In this document: positions 52,602 through 60,862 of the stretch, in pieces | How positions within the stretch are numbered: the stretch's first letter is position 1 | How the letters are laid out: the number at the start of each line of letters is the position of its first letter | NCBI GenBank assembly: GCA_934176955.1 | Contig: CAKPOS010000002.1 | Span: 62,001 to 126,000, forward strand | From: an uncultured Bacilli bacterium | GTDB taxonomy: Bacteria; Bacillota_I; Bacilli_A; RF39; UBA660 | Length of the DNA stretch: 64,000 nucleotides | Reading direction: 5' to 3' | Notes under the pieces: generated by a model | Database searches by the model: none | Told to the model about the DNA's origin: nothing | What the model saw: only the letters and a program-made list of their open reading frames with translations | Translations under genes and position numbers: made by a program

Positions 52602-53177
52602 TTATCCAATACTTTTTTCTTTTATTAATATTTTTTTCTTAATTTGGTTTTCCCTTTTGTATTTTTCACATTTAGATGCATATTTTGAATTAAAGAAATA
52701 ACTATTATATTTCATAGAATTTACTTCCTTTTCAAAATTACAATCCTGTAACATAAATAATTGATTTGTTTTAAGATGCCGAATCATTTCATTGTATACA
52801 AATAAACTATATTCACATCTATTTACTATCTCAAACATATTAAAAAATTCTTCTACTTTTTCATTGAAGATAGCAAATTCTTCTTTTTCTAAATTATTCA
52901 TTAATTTATATAATTTTTTTAAATTAATTACTGCCTCTGTTCCTAATATTTCTTTGAAACAAGTCTTTAATTCTTGAATTGAATAAGTATCTGTAATTCC
53001 TATAGATAATAAATCCGATTTTAAAATTTTTAAATCCAGTAAAAATTTTTTGAATTCAAATTCACTGATATCTTCTTTTAATTTCACTTTTAAAGTTACA
53101 TAATTTTTTTCGTCTTCGTCGATATAACTTATGATTTTTGGATATTTTCCATTTAAATATAAAATTGTCTCTATCAT
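52602..53177 (-). CDS. Hypothetical protein, 191 aa
   Basis: Not recognised. Soluble, strongly charged, mostly helical after an N-terminal beta hairpin (MIETILYLNGKYPKIISYIDEDEKNYVTLKVKL). Residues 85-130 (KLYKLMNNLEKEEFAIFNEKVEEFFNMFEIV) look like a helix pair. The C-terminus is basic (YKRENQIKKKILIKEK). The start has AAGGAGG. It stands alone between terminators, next to an inverted-repeat-rich spacer. Confidence 0.65.
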   Translation of the reverse strand: MIETILYLNGKYPKIISYIDEDEKNYVTLKVKLKEDISEFEFKKFLLDLKILKSDLLSIGITDTYSIQELKTCFKEILGTEAVINLKKLYKLMNNLEKEEFAIFNEKVEEFFNMFEIVNRCEYSLFVYNEMIRHLKTNQLFMLQDCNFEKEVNSMKYNSYFFNSKYASKCEKYKRENQIKKKILIKEKSIG

Positions 53178-53213
53178 AAAAATCCTCCTTGTACTATGAT
53201 ATACTGCTCATCA

Positions 53214-53374
53214 TTTTGACAACTACAACATTCTATTGTTTTAATTTATTTATATGTTAAATCAATAGAAGTGCTTTTTATTTTATTCTATTTTTTGCTT
53301 CTGTTTCTGCATTTATGCTTTAATGATAGAAAATCCATTGAAAAAGATATTTTGTTAATTTGTAGTTGTCAAAA
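53214..53374. repeat. 161-bp segment bounded by 15-bp inverted repeats
   Basis: TTTTGACAACTACAA (53214-53228) and its exact reverse complement TTGTAGTTGTCAAAA (53360-53374). The interior has no ORF. It could be a small MITE-like element or a pair of regulator sites. Confidence 0.55.
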
Positions 53375-53380
53375 AAAGTG

Positions 53381-53444
53381 TAACTATTCACACCCTAAAT
53401 TATAGGATATTCGCATTACTTAAAATTTAGGACGTAAATAGTTA
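53381..53444. repeat. Long imperfect hairpin (21-bp arms)
   Basis: TAACTATT-(CACAC)-CCTAAATT at 53381-53401 pairs with AATTTAGG-(ACGTA)-AATAGTTA at 53424-53444; 18 of 21 positions match around a 21-base loop. No T-run on either side fits a simple terminator. Confidence 0.6.
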
Positions 53445-53465
53445 TAAAAAAGTTTTAAAAGAGAC

Positions 53466-53495
53466 AAAAAAAAGAATACTATTCTGTACTCTTTT
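53466..53495 (-). terminator. Terminator of the phosphoketolase-DUF192-CapA unit
   Basis: Minus strand: AAAAGAGTAC-AGAATA-GTATTCTTTT (10 bp, one G-U) followed by T residues; overlaps the capA-type stop. Confidence 0.8.
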
Positions 53496-54807
53496 CATAA
53501 AAAGTTCCTGTTTCTTCAAAAAATACATTTGGAGATAATGTTCTTAACTTATCTAATATTCTTACCTTTTCATTTCCTTCTTTTATAGAAGTGTATTTCT
53601 CTTTTTGTTGACAGGGAATAATTTTATATTGAAACTGTTTTTCATTGTTAATTATAAATTGAAATATTGCTGTGTCTTTTGTTTCATGATTAAAAATAAA
53701 ATCTCCAAGATTATATATGATGGCTTTTCCTTGATAAAAATCGATTCCTTGCAATGTATGGGCATGAGTTCCTACAATAAGGTCACTACCTGCTTCAATA
53801 TATTGTTTTGCTGTTTCTACTTGAACATCTTCTAAACTACTTGAATCTTCTTTTCCCCAATGTAACAAGGTTATAACAATATCACTATTCTGTCTTACTT
53901 TTTTGATTTGCTGAATTAACAAACTAGGGTCATAGCATCGAAATACTCCGCCTGTATCATTTGTAGCTTCTGGCGTTAAAATTAATTTTTCTGCTCTTGT
54001 CGCGTTTAGAAATGCTATTTTATACCCATTAACGATAAAGTAATATGGTTGTATAGCTTCATCAATATTTTTTCCTGCTCCTACATAAGGAATTTGAAAG
54101 TCTTTAAGAGCTTCTAGTGTATCTTGAAATGCTTTCTCTCCAAAATCATAGACGTGATTATTAGCAAGGGTTACCAAATCTACTCCCATTTCTTGATAAA
54201 TACTAAGGTTATTTGGAGATGCTCTGAAGGTATAATACTTACCAGGCATTTTTTCTCCTCGGTTACTTATAGTAAATTCATTATTTGCTATTGTAAGTGT
54301 ACTATTTTTTAAAATATCTACCGTTTCTTCTGATAAAATACCATAAATATTTTTCCCTCTCTCTTGATATTTTGGAATAATATACCAATTATCTGCTAGG
54401 GAAACATCTCCTATAAAACTAAGCTGTGCTTGATTTGTTGAAGTATTTACTTTCTGGATATTACTTGCATTAGAATAAATATTATTGTAATTATCTAGCA
54501 ACACATTTAATGAAGAATGATAAATATCATGCCAGATGTTTTCTTGATTATCACTTTTCAGTTTTTCTTTTAATAAAGATAATTTTTGATTCCCATATTC
54601 TTTTTCTAACCAATTCAAAAATGACTTATTTATTCTTTCTTCATGATTTTCTTCTAAAATTTCTTTAATTATGTTTTTTTCTTTAATTTTTGGATAACCT
54701 TTAGAATTCATATTTCTTTGTTTAAAGAAATATAAAAATATTAAGAAAACTAGAACAATAATTAATATTGTTAATAATACTACTATTAATTGTCTATTTT
54801 TTTTCAT
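53479..54807 (-). CDS. CapA-family (poly-gamma-glutamate-type) surface phosphoesterase
   Basis: 442 aa with an N-terminal membrane anchor (about 5-28) and a spacer. The CapA metallophosphatase-like domain runs from about residue 120: LSFIGDVSLADN, VTLANNHVYDFG, LLHWGKED, GTHAHTLQGIDFYQGKAIIYNLGDFIFN. Asp, Asn and His residues of these motifs form the metal site. Members act in poly-glutamate capsule or wall-glycan synthesis, or as surface phosphoesterases; the substrate is unknown since no capBC genes are nearby. It overlaps the DUF192-like gene by 14 bp, in one transcription unit with phosphoketolase. Confidence 0.85.
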   Translation of the reverse strand: MKKNRQLIVVLLTILIIVLVFLIFLYFFKQRNMNSKGYPKIKEKNIIKEILEENHEERINKSFLNWLEKEYGNQKLSLLKEKLKSDNQENIWHDIYHSSLNVLLDNYNNIYSNASNIQKVNTSTNQAQLSFIGDVSLADNWYIIPKYQERGKNIYGILSEETVDILKNSTLTIANNEFTISNRGEKMPGKYYTFRASPNNLSIYQEMGVDLVTLANNHVYDFGEKAFQDTLEALKDFQIPYVGAGKNIDEAIQPYYFIVNGYKIAFLNATRAEKLILTPEATNDTGGVFRCYDPSLLIQQIKKVRQNSDIVITLLHWGKEDSSSLEDVQVETAKQYIEAGSDLIVGTHAHTLQGIDFYQGKAIIYNLGDFIFNHETKDTAIFQFIINNEKQFQYKIIPCQQKEKYTSIKEGNEKVRILDKLRTLSPNVFFEETGTFYEKSTE

Positions 54808-55132
54808 ATAAAAATTCTGATGGGATTTCTTTTAGTTGAAGATAATCTCCTATTTTTAAATTTTTGAACGTGCCTAATGGCAATAAAATCGTAGTAGTCG
54901 CATTTTTTTCTTCGATAAAAGTATTTTCATGCATATCTCTTTTTATATATAGTATTTTTAAATTATCATCTGTCATTACAACATCAATTCTTTGTTTATT
55001 GGATATTGAACTATATCGGTTACATTTTTTAATCATAATTGCGTAATATAATTTTTGAAAGTGATATTTTAGAAGGTTAGGATTTGTTGTGCTCGTTACC
55101 ATTATTTCAGTATTTTGATACTCTATTTTCAT
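54794..55132 (-). CDS. DUF192-like small protein
   Basis: 112 aa from ATG 55132 (MKIEYQNTEIMV). The frame continues 23 codons upstream into the phosphoketolase gene but that part is not family-like. IDVVMTDDNLKILYIKRDMHENTF...TTTILLPLGTFKNLKIGDYLQL matches the layout of DUF192: beta barrel, D-x-V, and a C-terminal IGD. The hallmark GLMFR and HTF(F/W)M motifs are eroded, so this is a divergent member or a different family with the same fold. There is no clear ribosome binding site; translation may couple to the phosphoketolase stop 19 bp upstream. Confidence 0.6.
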   Translation of the reverse strand: MKIEYQNTEIMVTSTTNPNLLKYHFQKLYYAIMIKKCNRYSSISNKQRIDVVMTDDNLKILYIKRDMHENTFIEEKNATTTILLPLGTFKNLKIGDYLQLKEIPSEFLYEKK

Positions 55133-55151
55133 TTTAAAAAAAATTAATAAT

Positions 55152-57491
55152 TTATTTACCTTTCCATTGCCAATTTTGAATTTCTGGCATATCTTTTCCA
55201 TGCTCGTAGATATATTGTTTATGAATGACTAATTTATCTTTACATAGTTGATTTAAAAGAGCCCCCCTGTTTCCTAACTGTGGAAGATGTTTTAAAGCGG
55301 CTAAAACAAGATGATATCTATCTATTCCATTTTGAACACACATGTCAAATCTAGTGGTAATTGTTCCTTCTTCTTTATATCCATGAACATGCATATCTTT
55401 GTTGTTTCTTTTATAAGTTAGTTGATGAATTAAATTTGGATATCCATGAAAAGCAAAGATAATTGGTTTATTTTTCGTAAATAAGGCATCATAATCTTCA
55501 TCAGTTAATCCATGAGGATGTTCTGTATTAGATTGTAGTCGCATTAAATCTACAACATTTACTACTCTAATTTTTAACTCTGGAAAATATTCTCTTAAAA
55601 TAGAAGTTGCTGCTAAAGTTTCTAATGTTGGAGTATCTCCACAACAAGCCATAACAATATCTGGTTCTTGATTTTCATCATTACTTGCCCATTTCCATAT
55701 TCCAATTCCTTGAGTACAATGAATCACTGCTTCATTCATATTTAACCATTGTGGTCTTGGATGTTTTGAGGCTACAATGACATTGATATAATCTTTACTT
55801 TTCATACAATGTTCAAAACAAGATAATAAACAATTCGTATCTGGTGGCAAATAAATTCTTACAATATCTGCTTTTTTTGTCACTAAATGATTTAAAAATC
55901 CTGGATCTTGATGGGTATAACCATTGTGATCTTGTTGCCATACATGAGAAGTAAGAATGTAATTTAATGATGATATTTTTTGTCTCCATGGCAATTGTTT
56001 GCATACTTTTAGCCATTTTGCATGCTGACTTGCCATAGAATCGACTATTCTAATAAATGCCTCATAACTTGTGAAAAATCCATGTCTTCCTGTTAATAAA
56101 TATCCTTCTAACATGCCTTGGCAGACATGCTCTGATAAAATAGAATCAATAACTATTCCACTACAATCTAAAAACTCATCACTATCTTTTTTTAAAGCAT
56201 TCCATTTTCGATTAGTTTCTTCAAAAACATAATTCAAACGATTAGATAAAGTTTCATCAGGGGCAAATATTCTAAAATTATGTTTCTCTTTATTTAATTT
56301 AATAACATCTTTAATGTACTTTCCTAATTCTATCATGTCTTGTGCCTGGGTTTTTCCATGTTCTGTGACATCAACACCGTATTCACGAAAATCTGGCAAA
56401 TTTAATTCTTTTAATAATTTTCCTCCATTTGCATTTGGATTTGCTCCCATTCTTTGGTCCCCTACAGGTGCTAATTCTTGTAATTCTTTAATTAAAGTTC
56501 CGTTTTTATCAAATAATTCTTCTGGTTTATAACTTCTTAACCAAGATTCTAATATTTCTAAGTTTTCTTTATGGTCTTCATCAACAATTACTGGTACTTG
56601 ATGTGCTCGAAATGAACCTTCTATTTTCTTTCCATCAACTTCCTTTGGACCAGTCCAACCTTTTGGGGTTCTTAAAATAATCATTGGCCAAATTGGTCTT
56701 TTTGTTGTTTTTCGATATTTAATATCTTTAATTTTTTCAATGACTTCATCTAAGACTTCTGCCATTCTTTTATGCATAGTCATTGGATTATCTCCCTCTA
56801 CGTAGTAAGGAAGATACCCACTTCCTCTAAAGTAATCATCTAATTCCATATCACTGATTCTAGAAAAAATGGTTGGATTTGCGATTTTATAACCATTTAA
56901 ATGTAATATTGGTAATACTACTCCATCTGTTTTAGGATTCATAATTTTATTAATTTGTAAGGATGCTTGAAGAGGACCAGTTTCTAATTCTCCATCTCCG
57001 ATAACACATGCAGCAATTAAACTAGGATTATCTAGAACTGCTCCATAAGCGTGAGATAAACTGTATCCTAATTCTCCTCCTTCATTGATGGAGCCAGGAT
57101 TTTCTGGAGCGGCATGTGAAGAGATTCCTCCAGGAAAAGAAAATTGTTTAAATAATTTTTTTAATCCGTCTTCATCTTGAGTAATAGCAGGATATATTTC
57201 GGTATAGCTTCCTTCTAAATAAGTATTTGAAACTGTCACTTGTCCTCCATGACCAGGTCCTGAAATATATATCATGTTAAGATTATATTTTTTGATTACT
57301 CGATTTAAGTGAGTATAAATAAAGTTTTGTCCTGGCACAGTTCCCCAATGACCTACTACATTTGGCTTGATATCTTTTAAGGTTAATTTTCTTTTTAATA
57401 ATGGATTATCTAGCAAATACATTTGACAGGCAGACAAATAGTTTGCCGCTCTAAAATAAGCATCTATTTTTTTTAATTCTTTTGTTTCCAT
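55152..57491 (-). CDS. xfp: Phosphoketolase (xylulose-5-P / fructose-6-P)
   Basis: Thiamine-diphosphate enzyme that splits xylulose 5-phosphate (and often fructose 6-phosphate) into acetyl phosphate plus a sugar phosphate, the key step of heterolactic fermentation. 779 aa from ATG 57491 (GGAG six bases upstream); an ATG four codons earlier has no site. VVGHWGTVPGQNFIYTHLNR, SGPGHGGQ, the ThDP-binding GDGELETGPL and SSHAAPENPGSINEGGELGYSLSHA are canonical, as is the HQDPGFLNH segment. This suggests fermentation to acetate/lactate without a full Embden-Meyerhof dependence. Transketolase or acetate kinase are not in the window. Confidence 0.97.
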   Translation of the reverse strand: METKELKKIDAYFRAANYLSACQMYLLDNPLLKRKLTLKDIKPNVVGHWGTVPGQNFIYTHLNRVIKKYNLNMIYISGPGHGGQVTVSNTYLEGSYTEIYPAITQDEDGLKKLFKQFSFPGGISSHAAPENPGSINEGGELGYSLSHAYGAVLDNPSLIAACVIGDGELETGPLQASLQINKIMNPKTDGVVLPILHLNGYKIANPTIFSRISDMELDDYFRGSGYLPYYVEGDNPMTMHKRMAEVLDEVIEKIKDIKYRKTTKRPIWPMIILRTPKGWTGPKEVDGKKIEGSFRAHQVPVIVDEDHKENLEILESWLRSYKPEELFDKNGTLIKELQELAPVGDQRMGANPNANGGKLLKELNLPDFREYGVDVTEHGKTQAQDMIELGKYIKDVIKLNKEKHNFRIFAPDETLSNRLNYVFEETNRKWNALKKDSDEFLDCSGIVIDSILSEHVCQGMLEGYLLTGRHGFFTSYEAFIRIVDSMASQHAKWLKVCKQLPWRQKISSLNYILTSHVWQQDHNGYTHQDPGFLNHLVTKKADIVRIYLPPDTNCLLSCFEHCMKSKDYINVIVASKHPRPQWLNMNEAVIHCTQGIGIWKWASNDENQEPDIVMACCGDTPTLETLAATSILREYFPELKIRVVNVVDLMRLQSNTEHPHGLTDEDYDALFTKNKPIIFAFHGYPNLIHQLTYKRNNKDMHVHGYKEEGTITTRFDMCVQNGIDRYHLVLAALKHLPQLGNRGALLNQLCKDKLVIHKQYIYEHGKDMPEIQNWQWKGK

Positions 57492-57516
57492 ATTTTTCTC
57501 CATTTCTATATTAGTT

Positions 57517-57547
57517 AAAAAAAGTCCACTTCTGAACTTTTTTTTGA
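57517..57547 (-). terminator. Terminator after the coiled-coil gene
   Basis: Minus strand: AAAAAAAGTTCA-GAAG-TGGACTTTTTTT (one G-U pair), four-base loop, T-run. It separates the DUF1292 unit from phosphoketolase. Confidence 0.8.
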
Positions 57548-57557
57548 TTTTATAAAA

Positions 57558-58250
57558 TTACTGATCAATACTTTCCAATTTTTTATCTAAATCATCTATA
57601 ATTGTTTGAAGTCTATCATAATTTACTTTTAAATTTTCTTGTTCTTTTTTTATTCTACTCTCTTCACTAGTTTTATAATGAATAAATTTTTGCTTTTCAT
57701 GAGATAATCTTTCTTTATCTTTTTCTAGTTCAGCACTTGATTTATGAATGCTCACTCTCATTTCTTTTAGCTCATCAATGTACTTATTTATTTCACCTAC
57801 TCTAGTTTGTAGCGCATCAAACAGTTCATCAAAATCAGATAATTTTTGTTCTTCAAATGATTCATTTTTTAGTTTAGGAGATAATTTTTCATTATTAATT
57901 AATCGATATTCGGTCCAAAATTGCTTTAAAGAGGCAACTTTTGGTTTAACAACAATACCTTTTTCAGCATAATTATTAAAATAAATTACATTATCAATTT
58001 CATTGTCGATTGGAGAGATTTCTTTTATTCCTTCATACATTTGATTGATTCTCTCACGATATTCTTTGTGCTTTGAAAAGTTTGTCATTTTTACAGTTTC
58101 TTCTCTATCATTAACTTCAATACTGGGAGTTACTTTTTTTTCAGAAGAATCCAATTTTTCTGCTGTATTTAATTTTTTACCTTTCATCTCTCCTAAATTT
58201 GAAAACAAATTTTCTGGTAACTCTATATTTCTTATTTTGCTACTATACAT
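57558..58250 (-). CDS. Coiled-coil hypothetical protein
   Basis: 230 aa from ATG 58250 (the GTG at 58259 is too close to the GGAG). Low-complexity charged N-terminal half; residues about 130-230 form one long coiled coil (LQTRVGEINKYIDELKEMRVSIHKSSAELEKDKERLSHEKQKF...). No membrane segment. Translationally coupled to the DUF1292 gene (8-bp overlap). The function is unknown; a scaffold role is a guess. Confidence 0.75.
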   Translation of the reverse strand: MYSSKIRNIELPENLFSNLGEMKGKKLNTAEKLDSSEKKVTPSIEVNDREETVKMTNFSKHKEYRERINQMYEGIKEISPIDNEIDNVIYFNNYAEKGIVVKPKVASLKQFWTEYRLINNEKLSPKLKNESFEEQKLSDFDELFDALQTRVGEINKYIDELKEMRVSIHKSSAELEKDKERLSHEKQKFIHYKTSEESRIKKEQENLKVNYDRLQTIIDDLDKKLESIDQ

Positions 58251-58527
58251 TATTCTCACTCTCCATACTGTATTTAGACATCAATTTCATTATTTCTTTT
58301 AACTTTTCCCATTCTGTTCCTTCACTGATATTTTCTATATATTGATTATTTTCTTTATTAGTGATTCTTCCGGAATAGATAATTGTGTTTCCACTTCTAT
58401 CGTGTTCATTTTTAGTATAAATTATATATTTTTTATTTAATTCTTTTACTTTAAAAGCACAAATTAATTCTACTTCTCCAACTTCCTTATAACCGTCAAT
58501 TAATGTTATTATTCTATTGTTTCCCAT
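58243..58527 (-). CDS. DUF1292-family protein
   Basis: 94 aa. IITLIDGYKEVGEVELICAFKVKELNKKYIIYTKNEHDRSGNTIIYSGRI is the beta-rich DUF1292 core (YrzB-like), in which a conserved tyrosine-rich sheet is followed by an acidic helix. Function is unknown. GGAGGAG lies before the start. Confidence 0.8.
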   Translation of the reverse strand: MGNNRIITLIDGYKEVGEVELICAFKVKELNKKYIIYTKNEHDRSGNTIIYSGRITNKENNQYIENISEGTEWEKLKEIMKLMSKYSMESENNV

Positions 58528-58552
58528 CTTATTCTCCTCCTATTATGAGTGT

Positions 58553-58581
58553 ATTATACCATATATTTGATTTAATCACAA
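58553..58581 (-). promoter_or_regulatory. Promoter of the DUF1292 unit
   Basis: -35 TTGTGA, 17-bp spacer, -10 TATAAT (58553-58558) with extended TG (TGGTATAAT); 26 bp before the start. Confidence 0.65.
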
Positions 58582-58610
58582 GTAAATAATTGATAAAATT
58601 ATAAAGTGCG

Positions 58611-58643
58611 TTTTTGTTATGTAAACGATTTTTTTTGTTATGT
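58611..58643 (+). promoter_or_regulatory. Candidate AgrA (LytTR) binding repeats upstream of agrB
   Basis: TTTTTGTTATGT occurs at 58611-58622 and again at 58632-58643, exactly 21 bp apart (two helical turns), the spacing LytTR proteins such as AgrA use. A third partial copy (TTTGTTAT) lies at 58704-58711. The -10 box of agrB is TATAAT (58721-58726) with a poor -35 (TTAGCG), as expected for an activated promoter. Confidence 0.45.
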
Positions 58644-58720
58644 TTTAGTTAATTTTTTTCTTTATCGTTTGAAAAGTATATATATTAAGGTGATTTTTTA
58701 GCGTTTGTTATAAATTAAGA

Positions 58721-58726
58721 TATAAT
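58721..58726 (+). promoter_or_regulatory. -10 box of the agrBD promoter
   Basis: TATAAT, 18 bp before the agrB ATG. The position 17 bp upstream (TTAGCG, 58698-58703) is a poor -35. Confidence 0.55.
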
Positions 58727-58744
58727 TGAATCGTAGGTGATGAT

Positions 58745-59365
58745 ATGAAGAAAAAATTAATTAATTCTTCCATTCAAATATTAAAAAAAAGCAAAAAATA
58801 TAGTGATGATCAAATAGAAATTATTATTTATGGATTAGAAGGGTTATATCTTACCTTTACTAAAATAATAATTATCTGTTTAGTATCCGTGCTATTAGGA
58901 GTGTTTAAGGAAGTATTTATTCTTTTAATTACCTATAATATTATTCGATCCCAAGCTTTTGGAATACACGCTAGTAAAAGTATTTATTGTTTAATCTCGT
59001 CTTTAATTTTCTTTGTTGGAGGAGCAATGATTTGTAAATATATAACCTTGCCATTATGGGAAATGATAATTATTGCTATTTTATGTGATATATGTTTATT
59101 TGTTTATGCCCCTGCTGATACTAATAAACATCCTCTTATTAATTCAAAAAAAAGAAAAAGATTTAAGATTTTAAGTTTTAGCTTTGGATTGATATATACT
59201 TTTTTAATTGTTTATCTCAATGGGCATGATATTACAAAATATCTACTGTTAGGTATGTTAGAAGCTGTTTTAATGATTTTACCTATTACTTATCATACAT
59301 TCAAAATGCCTTATAACAATTACAAAAGATATTATAATAATGTTGAATTAATTAGTAATAATTAA
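58745..59365 (+). CDS. agrB: AgrB-type peptide-processing membrane endopeptidase
   Basis: 206 aa, polytopic. Catalytic dyad His75 and Cys82: RSQAFGIHASKSIYC fits the AgrB pattern (R...GxHAxxxxxxC, His and Cys seven apart); the usual GG before His is FG here. The second motif FVYAPADTNKHPL is the conserved AP.D..N.P box. AgrB cuts the C-terminal tail off AgrD and closes the thiolactone ring. It is followed 40 bp later by agrD. The ATG has the weak site AGGTGATGAT upstream. Confidence 0.92.
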   Translation: MKKKLINSSIQILKKSKKYSDDQIEIIIYGLEGLYLTFTKIIIICLVSVLLGVFKEVFILLITYNIIRSQAFGIHASKSIYCLISSLIFFVGGAMICKYITLPLWEMIIIAILCDICLFVYAPADTNKHPLINSKKRKRFKILSFSFGLIYTFLIVYLNGHDITKYLLLGMLEAVLMILPITYHTFKMPYNNYKRYYNNVELISNN

Positions 59366-59405
59366 TTTTACATAAAACAAAAAAAATAAGAAGGAGGAAC
59401 AAATT

Positions 59406-59528
59406 ATGAGTTTTATTGCAGATTTATTAGCAAAAATTGGAGGAGGAGCTGCAATTGCTGGAACAAAGGCTTGTTCATTTTTCATCATAGATGAACCAAA
59501 AATGCCAAAAAGTTTAATTGAAAAATAG
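59406..59528 (+). CDS. agrD: AgrD-type autoinducing peptide precursor (40 aa)
   Basis: Starts ATG 59406 with GGAGGA eight bases upstream. The N-terminal amphipathic helix MSFIADLLAKIGGGAAIAG leads to TKACSFFII and then DEPKMPKSLIEK. The DEPK.P charged tail is the same kind as in staphylococcal AgrD (DEPKVP). In S. aureus the AgrB cut is just before this DE. By analogy the ring here would run from Cys23 to Ile28 (CSFFII), six residues, whereas the known S. aureus, Listeria and C. perfringens rings have five. The length of the exocyclic tail (TKA or shorter) cannot be read. Identification is firm; the exact mature peptide is inferred. Confidence 0.93.
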   Translation: MSFIADLLAKIGGGAAIAGTKACSFFIIDEPKMPKSLIEK

Positions 59529-59534
59529 CAAACA

Positions 59535-59567
59535 TAAAAAAAGCACTAATTACAGGTGCTTTTTTTT
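59535..59567. terminator. Bidirectional terminator between agrD and agrC
   Basis: AAAAAAAGCAC-TAATTACAG-GTGCTTTTTTT, near-perfect stem with A/T runs on both sides. It serves both convergent units and overlaps the agrC stop. Confidence 0.9.
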
Positions 59568-60862
59568 ACTATGATAGTTTGACTATAAATATCATTTTTT
59601 ATATTTCTTTTCGTTTCAAAAATATTATTTTTTTGAACAATTTGATTAACTAACAATAAGCCATGTCCACGATTTTTCCCTTTGGTTGTGAAACTCTCTT
59701 TTCCTATTTTTTCTTCATCAATTTCATTGTTATAAGTATTTGAAATAATCATTCTAAACTCATTTTCTAGGTTTGAATACGCCTCAATTCCTAATTCTTT
59801 ATCTTCAGATTCTGAACTAGCCTCAATAGCATTATCAATGAATACACCTAAAATTTTAGCAAATTCTCTTTGTTGTTTTAAATCCAAATCAAAAACTGTA
59901 GAATTTTTAATTTTTTTGGAAATATTAATCGATACTTTTATTCCTAATTCTTCTGCTTTTTGAACTTTAAAATAACATAGACCTTTAATTCCATTTGCGG
60001 GTAGGTAACCAAATTTTGCATATTTTTCTTTTTTTACAGAGTAAGTGTCACCTAGTATTTCATCAATATAATTAATAATCTCACTTTCTTTTTCTTTATC
60101 ACATATTTTTGCTCTAATTGCCAAAAATTCATTTTTAGTTTCATGTCGAAGAGTCCTTTGAGTTTCAACTTCTTCCTCATATGTTGTCATAAATTCAAGT
60201 AATTGATCATATTCTTTAGTAATTTTGTTATTAATTAATGTTTGTTTTATTAAATCTAATAATACTGATACTAATATTATAATAATCAGTATATATACCC
60301 AAAATTTTTGACTAATACCATATTCCTGCCATATTTCATAAAAAAATATAAAAACACTTATTAATGTTAAACTAGAGAGAATGATTATTTTCTTATTGTT
60401 ATCAATTTCTGTTTTTACTAAATTTTGAAAATGTTTTTTTAATATTATCGTTATTATCACAAATAATATACAAGTGGTTAAATTTGCTACAATAGTTCCA
60501 CCATACCAATTATAGCAAAAATTCATATCTAAATTTAAAATTTTGGTTATAAACACCATTTCTAACATCTCTGGTATTAATATTGTGATCATGTATATGC
60601 AAGTTAGAAAAAGAGATTTTTTGTAATTTATTTTGAATTCCTTATTAATAAATATAATATTAATCAACGTAATTAAAAGAGATTTAATTGTATCATCAAA
60701 ATTTAATTTAACTATTGTTTGTGGAATTGTAAATAATAGAATTAGTATTATATCTTTTAGTAAATTACTAGTATCTTTCTTTTCTAATACTATTCTTCCA
60801 AAAATGTATACTCCTACCATCATTATTAATAATCCAATGTACTCACTAATAATTTGCCACAT
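59546..60862 (-). CDS. agrC: AgrC-type receptor histidine kinase
   Basis: 438 aa. Six or seven N-terminal membrane helices (to about 205) form the peptide sensor. A coiled stretch with TLRHETKNEFLAIRAK contains the phosphate-accepting His240, and a GHKL ATP-binding domain follows: IDNAIEASSES (N box) and GKNRGHGLLLVNQIVQKN (G box). HPK10-type kinases with the RH...N motif pair with AgrA. It overlaps the end of agrA by 17 bp and lies after it, in the order agrA-agrC. The peptide recognised is presumably the AgrD product encoded opposite. Confidence 0.92.
   Translation of the reverse strand: MWQIISEYIGLLIMMVGVYIFGRIVLEKKDTSNLLKDIILILLFTIPQTIVKLNFDDTIKSLLITLINIIFINKEFKINYKKSLFLTCIYMITILIPEMLEMVFITKILNLDMNFCYNWYGGTIVANLTTCILFVIITIILKKHFQNLVKTEIDNNKKIIILSSLTLISVFIFFYEIWQEYGISQKFWVYILIIIILVSVLLDLIKQTLINNKITKEYDQLLEFMTTYEEEVETQRTLRHETKNEFLAIRAKICDKEKESEIINYIDEILGDTYSVKKEKYAKFGYLPANGIKGLCYFKVQKAEELGIKVSINISKKIKNSTVFDLDLKQQREFAKILGVFIDNAIEASSESEDKELGIEAYSNLENEFRMIISNTYNNEIDEEKIGKESFTTKGKNRGHGLLLVNQIVQKNNIFETKRNIKNDIYSQTIIVKKSTCN

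Larger units (their letters stand above)
53178..53478. other. Non-coding spacer with two inverted-repeat structures
   Basis: 301 bp without a gene. It contains a 15-bp inverted repeat at 53214/53374 and a long structured hairpin at 53381-53444 (both listed separately). I see no clear promoter consensus for the 52602 gene here; the 15-bp repeat lies about where one should be. Confidence 0.6.

Noticed and set aside
55133..55201. Upstream extension of the DUF192-like gene into the phosphoketolase gene
   Set aside because: The extension overlaps the phosphoketolase 3' end in another frame and adds residues unlike the family; ATG 55132 fits.
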